A DNA stretch of 38,391 nucleotides, from assembly GCA_900539145.1 (NCBI GenBank), contig UQAX01000025.1:1-38391 (forward strand), read 5' to 3'. Under the pieces are notes generated by a model. It saw nothing but the letters and a program-made list of their open reading frames with translations, made no database searches and was not told where the DNA came from. This document shows, one piece after another, positions 31,469 to 38,391 of this stretch; within the stretch, counting starts at the first letter, position 1; each line of letters begins with the position of its first letter. The stretch is from an uncultured Blautia sp. GTDB taxonomy: Bacteria > Bacillota > Clostridia > Lachnospirales > Lachnospiraceae. A program made the position numbers and the translations under genes.

Positions 31469-32824
31469 ATGGGAACAGAAGAAAAAGTATTTTCCTGTAT
31501 AGAAAAATATCAGATGATACCGGAGGGCAGCCATGTAATTGTGGGGCTTTCAGGCGGTGCAGACTCGGTATGTCTGCTGAAGCTTTTAAAGGAATATAAA
31601 AAGCAGCAGAAATTTCAGCTCTATGCAGTGCATGTTAATCATCACATCAGAGGGGAAGAGGCAGTACGTGATGAGAAATTTTCGAAAGAAATGTGCCAAA
31701 AGCTGGAAGTTCTGTTTACGGTTTTTCATTATGATGTGCCTAAGCTTGCGCAGGAAGAAAAGCTTTCTTTGGAGGAAGCGGGGAGAAATGTCCGAAGGGA
31801 AGCTTTCGAAAAAGCGAAGAAGAACATCAAGATGCAGGGAAAGAAAATCATTGCTCTGGCGCATCACGAAAATGACAATGCAGAAACAGTGCTGCACAAT
31901 CTTATGAGGGGAAGCGGTGCAGCCGGACTTGGGGGAATACGTCCTGTGTCAGGGGAGAAGGACTCTTATATTCGCCCTTTGCTGTTTGTGAAACGGGCAG
32001 AGATTGAGGAATATTTAAAGGGGCAGGGGATTTCATGGGTGACTGACAGCACCAACGAAGAAACAGAGTATACAAGAAATAAAATCCGTCATCAGATTAT
32101 TCCCGTCATGGAGGAAATTAATCCGCAGGCTGTTTCCTGTATCGGCAGGGCAGCAGAAAATATGTGGAAAATAGAAGAATATCTTCAGGAGCAAACGGAT
32201 ATACTTTATGGAAGATATGTAAAAGAAACGGAAGATACCTTCTGCATTGCAAAAGAGTGCTTTTCAGAAAAAGAAATTATGCAGTCGTATTTGATTATGC
32301 GTGTTTTAGAGAGGGCGTCAAAGGGGAAAAAGAATATAACTGCAGCACATATAGAAGCAGTAAGAGGTCTTTTTAAGGGGAGGACAGGAGCTTCGGTATC
32401 TCTTGCATGGGGGCTGACAGCCAATCAGGTGTATGGAGATGTTCATATTCAGCGCAAAAAAGAGAAAGAAAATGGAATATATACTCTGGAATGGGAGGTA
32501 TTCCCGTATGAAAAACAGCAAATTCCGGAAAAAACATATACGAAATGGTTTGATTATGATAAAATAAGGAGTAGTCTCAGCGTTCGTCACCGTTTGCAGG
32601 GTGATTATCTTGTGGTAAATCAAAAAGGCGGGCGAAAAAAATTAAAGGACTATCTGATTGACTGTAAAATCCCAAGACAGGAGAGAGATAAATTGACTCT
32701 TTTGGCAGATGGCTCACATATCCTGTGGGTTGTGGGATATCGTATCAGTGAAAATTATAAAGTTACCAGTCAGACAAAACAAATATTAAAAGTACAGGTA
32801 AAAGGAGTAGAGGAAAATGAGTGA
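31469..32824 (+). CDS. tilS: tRNA(Ile)-lysidine synthetase
   Basis: The 451-residue enzyme has the PP-loop SGGADS (28-33) for ATP in its N-terminal domain, then the HHENDNAET segment and the TilS signature TDSTNEETEYTRNKIRH, and a C-terminal domain with VRHRLQGDYL and KLKDYLIDCKIPR. It modifies cytidine 34 of tRNA-Ile(CAU) to lysidine so that it reads AUA; this is essential in nearly all bacteria. It starts 9 bases after spoIIE and overlaps hpt by 8 bases. Confidence 0.95.
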   Translation: MGTEEKVFSCIEKYQMIPEGSHVIVGLSGGADSVCLLKLLKEYKKQQKFQLYAVHVNHHIRGEEAVRDEKFSKEMCQKLEVLFTVFHYDVPKLAQEEKLSLEEAGRNVRREAFEKAKKNIKMQGKKIIALAHHENDNAETVLHNLMRGSGAAGLGGIRPVSGEKDSYIRPLLFVKRAEIEEYLKGQGISWVTDSTNEETEYTRNKIRHQIIPVMEEINPQAVSCIGRAAENMWKIEEYLQEQTDILYGRYVKETEDTFCIAKECFSEKEIMQSYLIMRVLERASKGKKNITAAHIEAVRGLFKGRTGASVSLAWGLTANQVYGDVHIQRKKEKENGIYTLEWEVFPYEKQQIPEKTYTKWFDYDKIRSSLSVRHRLQGDYLVVNQKGGRKKLKDYLIDCKIPRQERDKLTLLADGSHILWVVGYRISENYKVTSQTKQILKVQVKGVEENE

Positions 32825-33341
32825 AAAAATTCGTGTATTATTAAGCGAAGAAGAAGTGGGCAAAAAAATTCGTGAAATCGGAGAACAAATCAGTAAAGAC
32901 TATGAAGGAAAAACCGTACATTTAATCTGCGTGTTAAAGGGCGGCGTGTTCTTTACCTGTGAACTGGCAAAGAGAATTACAGTTCCGGTTACTATGGATT
33001 TTATGTCTGTTTCAAGCTATGGAGACGAAACAAGCTCAAGCGGAGTAGTTCGTATTGTAAAGGATTTAGATGAAACAATAGAAGGAAAAGATGTTCTGGT
33101 TGTAGAGGATATTATTGACTCAGGAAGAACCTTGAGCCACCTTCTGGAAATCTTAAAACAGAGAAAGCCAAACAGCCTTCGTCTTTGTACCCTGCTGGAT
33201 AAACCGGAACGCAGAGTGAAAAATGTAGATGTGGATTATGTATGCTTTAATATTCCGGATGAATTTGTAGTGGGATACGGACTGGATTATGCACAGAAAT
33301 ATAGAAATCTTCCATATATTGGTGTGGTTGAGCTTTCATAA
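32817..33341 (+). CDS. hpt: Hypoxanthine-guanine phosphoribosyltransferase
   Basis: The 174-residue protein matches bacterial HPRT: LICVLKGGVFF, DFMSVSSYG and the PRPP site VLVVEDIIDSGRTL. It recycles hypoxanthine and guanine to IMP and GMP. It follows tilS with an 8-base overlap and precedes ftsH, the same order (tilS-hprT-ftsH) as in Bacillus. AAAGGAGTAGAGG lies before the ATG. It was reported in B. subtilis to act with TilS in ftsH control; here that is only suggested by order. Confidence 0.95.
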   Translation: MSEKIRVLLSEEEVGKKIREIGEQISKDYEGKTVHLICVLKGGVFFTCELAKRITVPVTMDFMSVSSYGDETSSSGVVRIVKDLDETIEGKDVLVVEDIIDSGRTLSHLLEILKQRKPNSLRLCTLLDKPERRVKNVDVDYVCFNIPDEFVVGYGLDYAQKYRNLPYIGVVELS

Positions 33342-33362
33342 CCGGAAAGGAGAAACGACAAC

Positions 33363-35174
33363 GTGAATAAGCAGGCAAGAAACTGGATAACACCACTGTT
33401 GCTCCTGCTGCTGGTGCTGTGCGTGGGAAGCGTGATTATTCGTCAGACAACGCAGAATTCCAGCTATACAATGGAAGAATTTCAGCAGGCAGTGAAGGAG
33501 GAGCAGATTACAGAGGCTTTTATTCAGCCCAATGAGGAAGTTCCCACCGGTGAGGTGACAATACGTTTAAGAGATGGCAAGGAAGAACATTTCTATGCTC
33601 TTAATTTAGAAGAAGTACAGGATATCCTTATGGAGGGGGGAGTCCACAATGTAAGAGTTGGGCAAGTGCCAAGAGATAATACATGGATGTCCTCACTCAT
33701 TCCCTTATTGCTGACAGGATTTATGCTGTTCTTTGTAATCAGCATGATGAACCGTCAGATGTCAGGAGGCAGCAATGCCAAAATGATGAATTTTGGGAAA
33801 AGCAGAGCAAAAATGTCTACGGACACAGACCGAAAAGTTACATTTAAAGATGTAGCAGGCTTGCATGAAGAAAAGGAAGAACTGGAGGAAATCGTAGATT
33901 TCTTAAAAGAGCCTCAGAAATATGTAAAGGTGGGCGCCAGAATTCCAAAAGGTGTGCTTCTTGTAGGTCCTCCGGGAACAGGTAAAACCCTTTTGGCAAA
34001 GGCAGTAGCCGGAGAAGCAGGCGTTCCTTTCTTTTCTATTTCAGGTTCTGATTTTGTTGAAATGTTTGTAGGTGTGGGCGCTTCCCGTGTAAGAGATTTA
34101 TTTGAGGAAGCAAAGAAAAATGCGCCGTGTATTATCTTTATCGATGAAATCGATGCTGTGGCAAGACGCAGAGGCACAGGCATGGGCGGCGGTCATGACG
34201 AAAGAGAACAGACCTTGAACCAGCTTCTGGTAGAGATGGACGGATTTGGTGTCAATGAAGGAATTATTGTTATGTCCGCTACAAACCGTGTAGATATTTT
34301 AGATCCGGCGATTTTGCGTCCGGGACGCTTTGACAGAAAAGTCGGAGTGGGAAGACCTGACGTAAAGGGCAGAGAAGAAATCCTGAAAGTTCATGCGGCA
34401 AAGAAGCCTTTAGGGGAAGACGTAGATTTAGAGGAAATTGCGAGAACAACCGCAGGCTATACAGGCGCTGACTTAGAGAATTTAATGAATGAAGCTGCAA
34501 TTTTGACAGCAAAGGACGGCAGATTTTTCATCAATCAGAAAGACGTTCGTCAGGCATTTATTAAAACCGGTATTGGTGCAGAGAAGAAAAGCCGTGTGAT
34601 TTCTGATAAAGAAAAGAAAATTACCGCTTACCATGAAGCAGGGCACGCAATTTTATTCCACGTTCTGCCGGAAATGGAGCCTGTGCATACGATTTCCATT
34701 ATTCCTACGGGAATGGGAGCGGCCGGTTATACCATGCCCCTTCCGGGAAAAGACGAAATGTTCAACAGCAAGAATAAAATGCTGGAGCATATTGTAGTTT
34801 CTCTTGGCGGCAGAGTAGCGGAAGAAATGATTTTCGGTGACGTAACAACCGGAGCATCTCAGGATATTAAGCAGGCAACACAGACAGCAAGGGCTATGGT
34901 AACACAGTACGGTATGTCTGACAAAGTCGGTATGATTAACTATGGAAGCGATGACGATGAGGTATTTATCGGCAGAGACTTGGCGCATACCAGAAATTAT
35001 GCAGAACAGACAGCAGCGCTGATTGACAGCGAAGTAAAACGTATTATCGATGAAGCTTACGCAAAAGCGAAAACAATTATTTCGGAGCATGAAGACGTAC
35101 TTCATAAATGTGCAGAGCTTTTGATTGAGAAAGAAAAAATCAACCAAAACGAGTTTGAAGCTTTGTTTGCATAA
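33363..35174 (+). CDS. ftsH: ATP-dependent zinc metalloprotease FtsH
   Basis: The 603-residue protease has two membrane helices (about 10-30 and 110-130) around an extracellular loop, then an AAA domain with Walker A GPPGTGKT (about 202-209) and IIFIDEIDA, the second region of homology FDRKVGVGRPD, and the zinc site HEAGH (424-428). It degrades misfolded and regulatory membrane proteins. The start is GTG 33363, preceded by GGAAAGGAGA. It ends the HU-to-ftsH cluster and is followed by a long intergenic region with a strong terminator. Confidence 0.96.
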   Translation: MNKQARNWITPLLLLLLVLCVGSVIIRQTTQNSSYTMEEFQQAVKEEQITEAFIQPNEEVPTGEVTIRLRDGKEEHFYALNLEEVQDILMEGGVHNVRVGQVPRDNTWMSSLIPLLLTGFMLFFVISMMNRQMSGGSNAKMMNFGKSRAKMSTDTDRKVTFKDVAGLHEEKEELEEIVDFLKEPQKYVKVGARIPKGVLLVGPPGTGKTLLAKAVAGEAGVPFFSISGSDFVEMFVGVGASRVRDLFEEAKKNAPCIIFIDEIDAVARRRGTGMGGGHDEREQTLNQLLVEMDGFGVNEGIIVMSATNRVDILDPAILRPGRFDRKVGVGRPDVKGREEILKVHAAKKPLGEDVDLEEIARTTAGYTGADLENLMNEAAILTAKDGRFFINQKDVRQAFIKTGIGAEKKSRVISDKEKKITAYHEAGHAILFHVLPEMEPVHTISIIPTGMGAAGYTMPLPGKDEMFNSKNKMLEHIVVSLGGRVAEEMIFGDVTTGASQDIKQATQTARAMVTQYGMSDKVGMINYGSDDDEVFIGRDLAHTRNYAEQTAALIDSEVKRIIDEAYAKAKTIISEHEDVLHKCAELLIEKEKINQNEFEALFA

Positions 35175-35400
35175 GGGATTATGCAGAATACTGAATGATT
35201 TTTGGGGGAAAAGAAAACAGTCATGTTAAAAATACTCAAAAAAGTATGTAAAAAAAATCGAAGATTGTGCACACTTTTTGTGTGCTACATGATATTATAA
35301 TAACTGTAAAAACCCCCCAATACATTATATAGTTTTTGCTACACCCCATAAGAAGAAATACCTTCTCCAAAAACGCCAATCAAAAGATTGGCGTTTTTAC
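35175..35400 (+). terminator. Intergenic region with ftsH terminator
   Basis: A strong terminator lies at 35369-35400: AACGCCAATC (35372-35381), an AAAA loop and GATTGGCGTT (35386-35395), then TTTTAC; A-runs before it make it able to work from both strands. A GCACAC/GTGTGC hairpin lies near 35265-35284. No gene is seen in 35175-35511; the rest of the gap (35401-35511) carries the probable start region of the GH13 gene. Confidence 0.8.
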
Positions 35401-35511
35401 TATACAAAAATAGAGAAAAAACAGTTGTATATCTCTATGGGGTAAGATAGAATAATAGTAGACAATAATTCGGCAAATATAAGCCGTTATAAATATAGAG
35501 AGGATGGCAGT

Positions 35512-37611
35512 ATGGATTACGAAAACTTGGCAGATACAAGAAGAATTCAGGAATATGTGACCAATATGCGGCCTGCTTTTAATAAACGTGCAGTTTTTAG
35601 TGATGAGACAGAAAATTACAGAACGCCGGCAGAACCGGAACCGGGAGATGTAGTAAACATCAGAATTCGAACAAAAAGCAATAATGTGGATTTCGTATAT
35701 CTGGTAGCGGGAAATCTTCGCCAGAGAATGAAATTATTAGGTACAAAGGATGGATTTGATTATTACGGGACAGATATTAAATTGGGAGCGCAGTCCATCC
35801 GCTATTTTTTTGAAGTTATTTCCGGAAAAATTCAATGCTATTACAATAAAATGGGTATTACAAAAGAGATTGACGAGCATTATTCCTTTGGAATAGTGCC
35901 GGGCTTTCATACCCCTGAATGGGCAAAGGGAGCGGTAATGTACCAGATTTTTGTGGACCGTTTTTGCAATGGAGATGCTTCCAATGATGTAGTAAGCAAC
36001 GAGTATTGTTATATTGACGAGAAGGTACAGAAAATAGATGACTGGAACTGTCCGCCAAGAGCCATGGATGTGAGAGATTTCTATGGCGGAGATTTGCAGG
36101 GAGTTATGGATAAGTTGGACTACCTGCAAGATTTAGGCGTTGATGTTATTTATTTTAACCCTATTTTTGTATCTCCTTCCAATCATAAATATGACATTCA
36201 GGATTATGATTATATTGATCCCCATTATGGAAAAATCGTAAATGACGGCGGTGAGCCCTTACAGGACTGGGATAAAGAAAATGCCCATGCAAGTAAATAT
36301 ATTCAGCGTGTTACTGCAAAGGAAAATCTGGAAGCCAGCAATGCTTTCTTTGCAAGACTGGTGGAAGAAATTCATAAAAGAGGTATGCGTGTTATTTTAG
36401 ACGGTGTGTTTAACCATTGCGGTTCTTTTAATAAGTGGTTGGATAGAGAGCGGATATATGAAAATCAAAATGGATATGAAAAAGGGGCGTATGTAGCCAT
36501 AGACAGCCCGTATCGAAGCTTTTTCCGTTTTCATGATGCCCAGAGCAATGAATACGACGGCTGGTGGGGGCACGATACACTTCCGAAGTTAAATTATGAG
36601 GAGTCTCCAAAGCTTTACGAATACATTATGCACATAGCAAGAAAATGGGTGTCACCTCCGTATAATGTGGATGGATGGCGCCTTGATGTGGCAGCAGATT
36701 TAGGACACAGCGAGGAATACAATCATCAGTTCTGGAGAGATTTCAGAAGAAATGTAAAAGAGGCAAATCCCAATGCGATTATTTTGGCAGAGCATTACGG
36801 AGATGCAAAACCGTGGCTTACAGGAGACCAGTGGGATACGGTTATGAATTACGATGCCTTCATGGAGCCTATCACATGGTTTTTGACAGGAATGGAAAAG
36901 CACAGTGATGAGTATAGGGAAGGGATGCTGGGAAACAGCGACAGTTTTATCGGAGCGATGAACTATCATGGAGCCAGCTTTTATGCGCCATCCTTATATA
37001 CGGCTATGAATGAGCTTTCCAATCATGACCATTCTCGCTTCCTTACAAGAACCAACCATGTAGTGGGGCGTGTAAGAGAATTAGGCAGTGAGGCGGCAGA
37101 GCGAAATGTGAATAAGGCAGTTCTCAGGGAAGCGGTGGTTATGCAGATGACATGGCCGGGTGCTCCTACTATTTATTATGGCGATGAGGCAGGAGTCTGT
37201 GGTTTTACAGACCCGGATAACAGACGTACTTATCCTTGGGGCAGAGAAGATAAGGAGCTTATTCAGTTCCACAAAGACATGATAAAAATTCACAAAGAAA
37301 ATCCTTCTTTGATAAAAGGTTCTTTGAAATTTATTGCCAATGATTATCAGCAGCTTGTTTACGGAAGATTTACGGAAAAAGAAAAAATCATGGTTGTGAT
37401 TAATAATGGCAATGAAACAAAAAATATGGAGATTTCTGTGTGGGAGCTGGGAATTTCCAGAACAAAGACACAGAAATTTAAACAGCTGATGGTAACAGGA
37501 GATTTTGGGTATAGTCTGGTGAAGAAGATACACGAATGTAAAGGCGGAGTTCTTCATTTGGAAGTGCCGTCTCATGGAGCGATTATTGTAAGAGGAATTT
37601 TGGAAGAATAA
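35512..37611 (+). CDS. GH13 alpha-glucan hydrolase (cyclomaltodextrinase/neopullulanase-like)
   Basis: The 699-residue protein has an N-terminal beta domain (about 40-135, CBM34-like), then a GH13 barrel: GAVMYQIFVDRFCNGD, GVDVIYFNPIFVSPSNHKYD, DGVFNHCG, nucleophile D392 in DGWRLDVAAD, acid/base E427 in ILAEHYGD and third acid D506 in LSNHDHSRF. A C-terminal beta domain ends it. No signal peptide is seen, so it is probably intracellular and acts on maltodextrins, cyclodextrins or pullulan fragments. GAGAGGATGG precedes the ATG. The gene stands alone. Confidence 0.9.
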   Translation: MDYENLADTRRIQEYVTNMRPAFNKRAVFSDETENYRTPAEPEPGDVVNIRIRTKSNNVDFVYLVAGNLRQRMKLLGTKDGFDYYGTDIKLGAQSIRYFFEVISGKIQCYYNKMGITKEIDEHYSFGIVPGFHTPEWAKGAVMYQIFVDRFCNGDASNDVVSNEYCYIDEKVQKIDDWNCPPRAMDVRDFYGGDLQGVMDKLDYLQDLGVDVIYFNPIFVSPSNHKYDIQDYDYIDPHYGKIVNDGGEPLQDWDKENAHASKYIQRVTAKENLEASNAFFARLVEEIHKRGMRVILDGVFNHCGSFNKWLDRERIYENQNGYEKGAYVAIDSPYRSFFRFHDAQSNEYDGWWGHDTLPKLNYEESPKLYEYIMHIARKWVSPPYNVDGWRLDVAADLGHSEEYNHQFWRDFRRNVKEANPNAIILAEHYGDAKPWLTGDQWDTVMNYDAFMEPITWFLTGMEKHSDEYREGMLGNSDSFIGAMNYHGASFYAPSLYTAMNELSNHDHSRFLTRTNHVVGRVRELGSEAAERNVNKAVLREAVVMQMTWPGAPTIYYGDEAGVCGFTDPDNRRTYPWGREDKELIQFHKDMIKIHKENPSLIKGSLKFIANDYQQLVYGRFTEKEKIMVVINNGNETKNMEISVWELGISRTKTQKFKQLMVTGDFGYSLVKKIHECKGGVLHLEVPSHGAIIVRGILEE

Positions 37612-37625
37612 GGGAAAGATAGTAA

Positions 37626-37654
37626 TTGCAGGCAGAAATGACCTGTGTTATACT
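37626..37654 (+). promoter_or_regulatory. Promoter of the small toxin gene
   Basis: TTGCAG (37626-37631), a 17-base spacer and TATACT (37649-37654) give a good promoter for the toxin transcript, about 90 bases before its start codon. The leader contains CCCTCCT/AGGAGGG (37692-37709), and a second CCCTCC (37715-37720) complementary to the toxin ribosome binding site. Confidence 0.65.
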
Positions 37655-37749
37655 GATTTCATGGAAAGCTAGAGCACATAAAGGCGGTCTACCCTCCTGT
37701 ATAGGAGGGGCAAACCCTCCAAACCAAAGAGGAAAGGAGGGCGATGCCA

Positions 37750-37842
37750 ATGTATGTTACATATCAGGACTTGGTTCAGATTGGAATATTCATTGTTGCC
37801 CTTATTGGATTGTGTTATACAATCTTCAAGGGGAAAAAATAG
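37750..37842 (+). CDS. Holin-like hydrophobic toxin peptide of a type I toxin-antitoxin locus
   Basis: The frame encodes MYVTYQDLVQIGIFIVALIG followed by a short basic end (about 30 residues, or 32 from ATG 37744). It is one membrane helix with a charged tail, as in the small 'holin-like' toxins of Firmicutes (TxpA/BsrG type), which disturb the membrane. A strong AGGAGGG lies 9 bases ahead of 37750; the earlier ATG is too near. The leader can hide this site in a hairpin. An antisense RNA converges on its 3' end. It is missed by most gene callers because of its size. Confidence 0.72.
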   Translation: MYVTYQDLVQIGIFIVALIGLCYTIFKGKK

Positions 37843-37959
37843 CCGCCACTACTGCTGATAGTGACGGCAAACCTCATTTGAGGTAAAAGCATTTACTATT
37901 TGTGGGTAGACCGTGTGTTTCTGGCTTTCCCTTTTTTCTACTACAAATATAACATATCT
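37834..37959 (-). ncRNA. Antisense RNA (antitoxin) converging on the small toxin mRNA
   Basis: On the minus strand, TTGCAC (37990-37995), an 18-base spacer and TATTAT (37966-37971) form a promoter that would start near 37959. About 125 bases on, GCCGTCACTA pairs with TAGTGGCGGC (37842-37868 with one mismatch), followed by TATTTTTT, an intrinsic terminator lying on the last toxin codons. The toxin mRNA would read through to its own terminator, so both RNAs share about 100 bases. This is the layout of TxpA/RatA and BsrG/SR4. Confidence 0.6.
37904..37937 (+). terminator. Terminator of the small toxin mRNA
   Basis: GGGTAGACC (37904-37912) pairs, with mismatches, with GGCTTTCCC (37923-37931) and is followed by six T. 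It would place the toxin mRNA end at about 37937, downstream of the antisense terminator. Confidence 0.5.
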
Positions 37960-37995
37960 ATCCATATAATACAAGAAAATTTTTAAACTGTGCAA

Positions 37996-38391
37996 CTTTT
38001 TAAGAAAAAGAAAAAGGCTGTAAACTCATCTATCTATTATAAACTAAGCTTTGTACTTATTTATCATTTTTCAAATGTGTAGTTGATAAAAGTAAAAATG
38101 GAATGCCTAATAATAAAAATCTTATTGCTGAGGTAGTATTCGTATCCATAAAATTTATTGTTGACATTATAAAAAAACATATAAACCTGTTGGAATAATT
38201 TCACAACCTTGAGTTGTTTAATGGGGCATAGGAAACGGCAACCACACTATAAAGTGTTCAAAGGTGTTCAAGCTTTTTGAAACAAAACAAAAAAGAAGAG
38301 AAACGCTGTGAAATCAACGTTTCTCTTACTTTTTAATATAATAGGAAATTCCGACTTTTGTTGGAACAATGAATGAAAATAGCCCACACAA
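37996..38391. other. Right-edge intergenic region without a confident gene
   Basis: No clear gene is seen. A minus-strand frame from ATG 38167 to 38057 would encode 36 residues with a hydrophobic core (SAIRFLLLGIPFLLLSTTH) but has no ribosome binding site. A GTGTTCAA direct repeat lies near 38257-38272. A strong hairpin, AAGAGAAACG (38296-38305) with CGTTTCTCTT (38318-38327) plus TTTTT, is a terminator usable on either strand for a gene beyond the edge. Confidence 0.35.

Noticed and set aside
37626..37886. An 86-residue plus-strand frame after the GH13 gene
   Set aside because: It has no family resemblance, begins at a TTG inside the toxin promoter, and runs through the leader and across the toxin gene in another frame. 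The short hydrophobic peptide is the better reading.
38057..38167. Small minus-strand membrane peptide at the right edge
   Set aside because: A 36-residue hydrophobic frame exists but has no ribosome binding site or supporting context, so it is mentioned only in the region note.

Overview
The window looks like a chromosomal segment of a low-GC, endospore-forming Clostridia bacterium, most likely a gut Lachnospiraceae of the Blautia type. This is inferred from gene content: sporulation genes (cwlD, a CotS-like coat protein, yabP, yabQ, spoIIE), a T-box in front of proS, strong AGGAGG ribosome binding sites, and the Bacillus/Clostridium gene order rqcP-yabP-yabQ-divIC-spoIIE-tilS-hpt-ftsH.

Region 1 (1-8.3 kb) is accessory DNA built from pieces of several mobile elements: the end of an IS21-family element, a Tn916-type sigma-like regulator, a truncated second Tn916-type gene fused at a sharp junction to a truncated NB-ARC-type ATPase, a two-gene GNAT-type toxin-antitoxin candidate, and a two-gene operon. 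That operon encodes a 993-residue primase-helicase-PLD protein (TOTE conflict-system primase type), whose stop codon overlaps the GTG start of a large serine recombinase. This is the most unusual gene pair in the window.

Region 2 (8.3-15.5 kb) holds a minus-strand operon of a LytTR response regulator, a membrane-less GHKL kinase and two ABC exporter half-transporters. It is followed by a sigma/anti-sigma pair, a remnant resembling an ORF6N-domain gene, and a candidate structured RNA of about 185 nt.

Region 3 (15.5-28 kb) is mostly core genome on the plus strand. A remarkable chain of short perfect hairpins precedes a membrane-anchored GH18 protein. Then come a DivIVA-like protein, CwlD, Sua5/TsaC, RpiB, Upp, dCMP deaminase, a proline T-box with proS, CCA-adding enzyme, a CotS-like protein and a phosphohexomutase.

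Region 4 (28-35.2 kb) is the HU to ftsH cluster. It combines ribosome rescue (RqcP), sporulation (YabP, YabQ, SpoIIE), division (DivIC), tRNA-Ile2 modification (TilS), purine salvage (Hpt) and membrane proteolysis (FtsH). spoIIE has its own promoter with a 21-bp spacer, as in the Spo0A-activated spoIIE promoter of Bacillus subtilis, but encodes an unusually short SpoIIE with one membrane segment.

Region 5 (35.2-38.4 kb) contains a GH13 alpha-glucan hydrolase and then a compact type I toxin-antitoxin locus: a small hydrophobic peptide of about 30 residues with a converging antisense RNA. The right edge shows no confident gene. No tRNA, rRNA or CRISPR array was seen.
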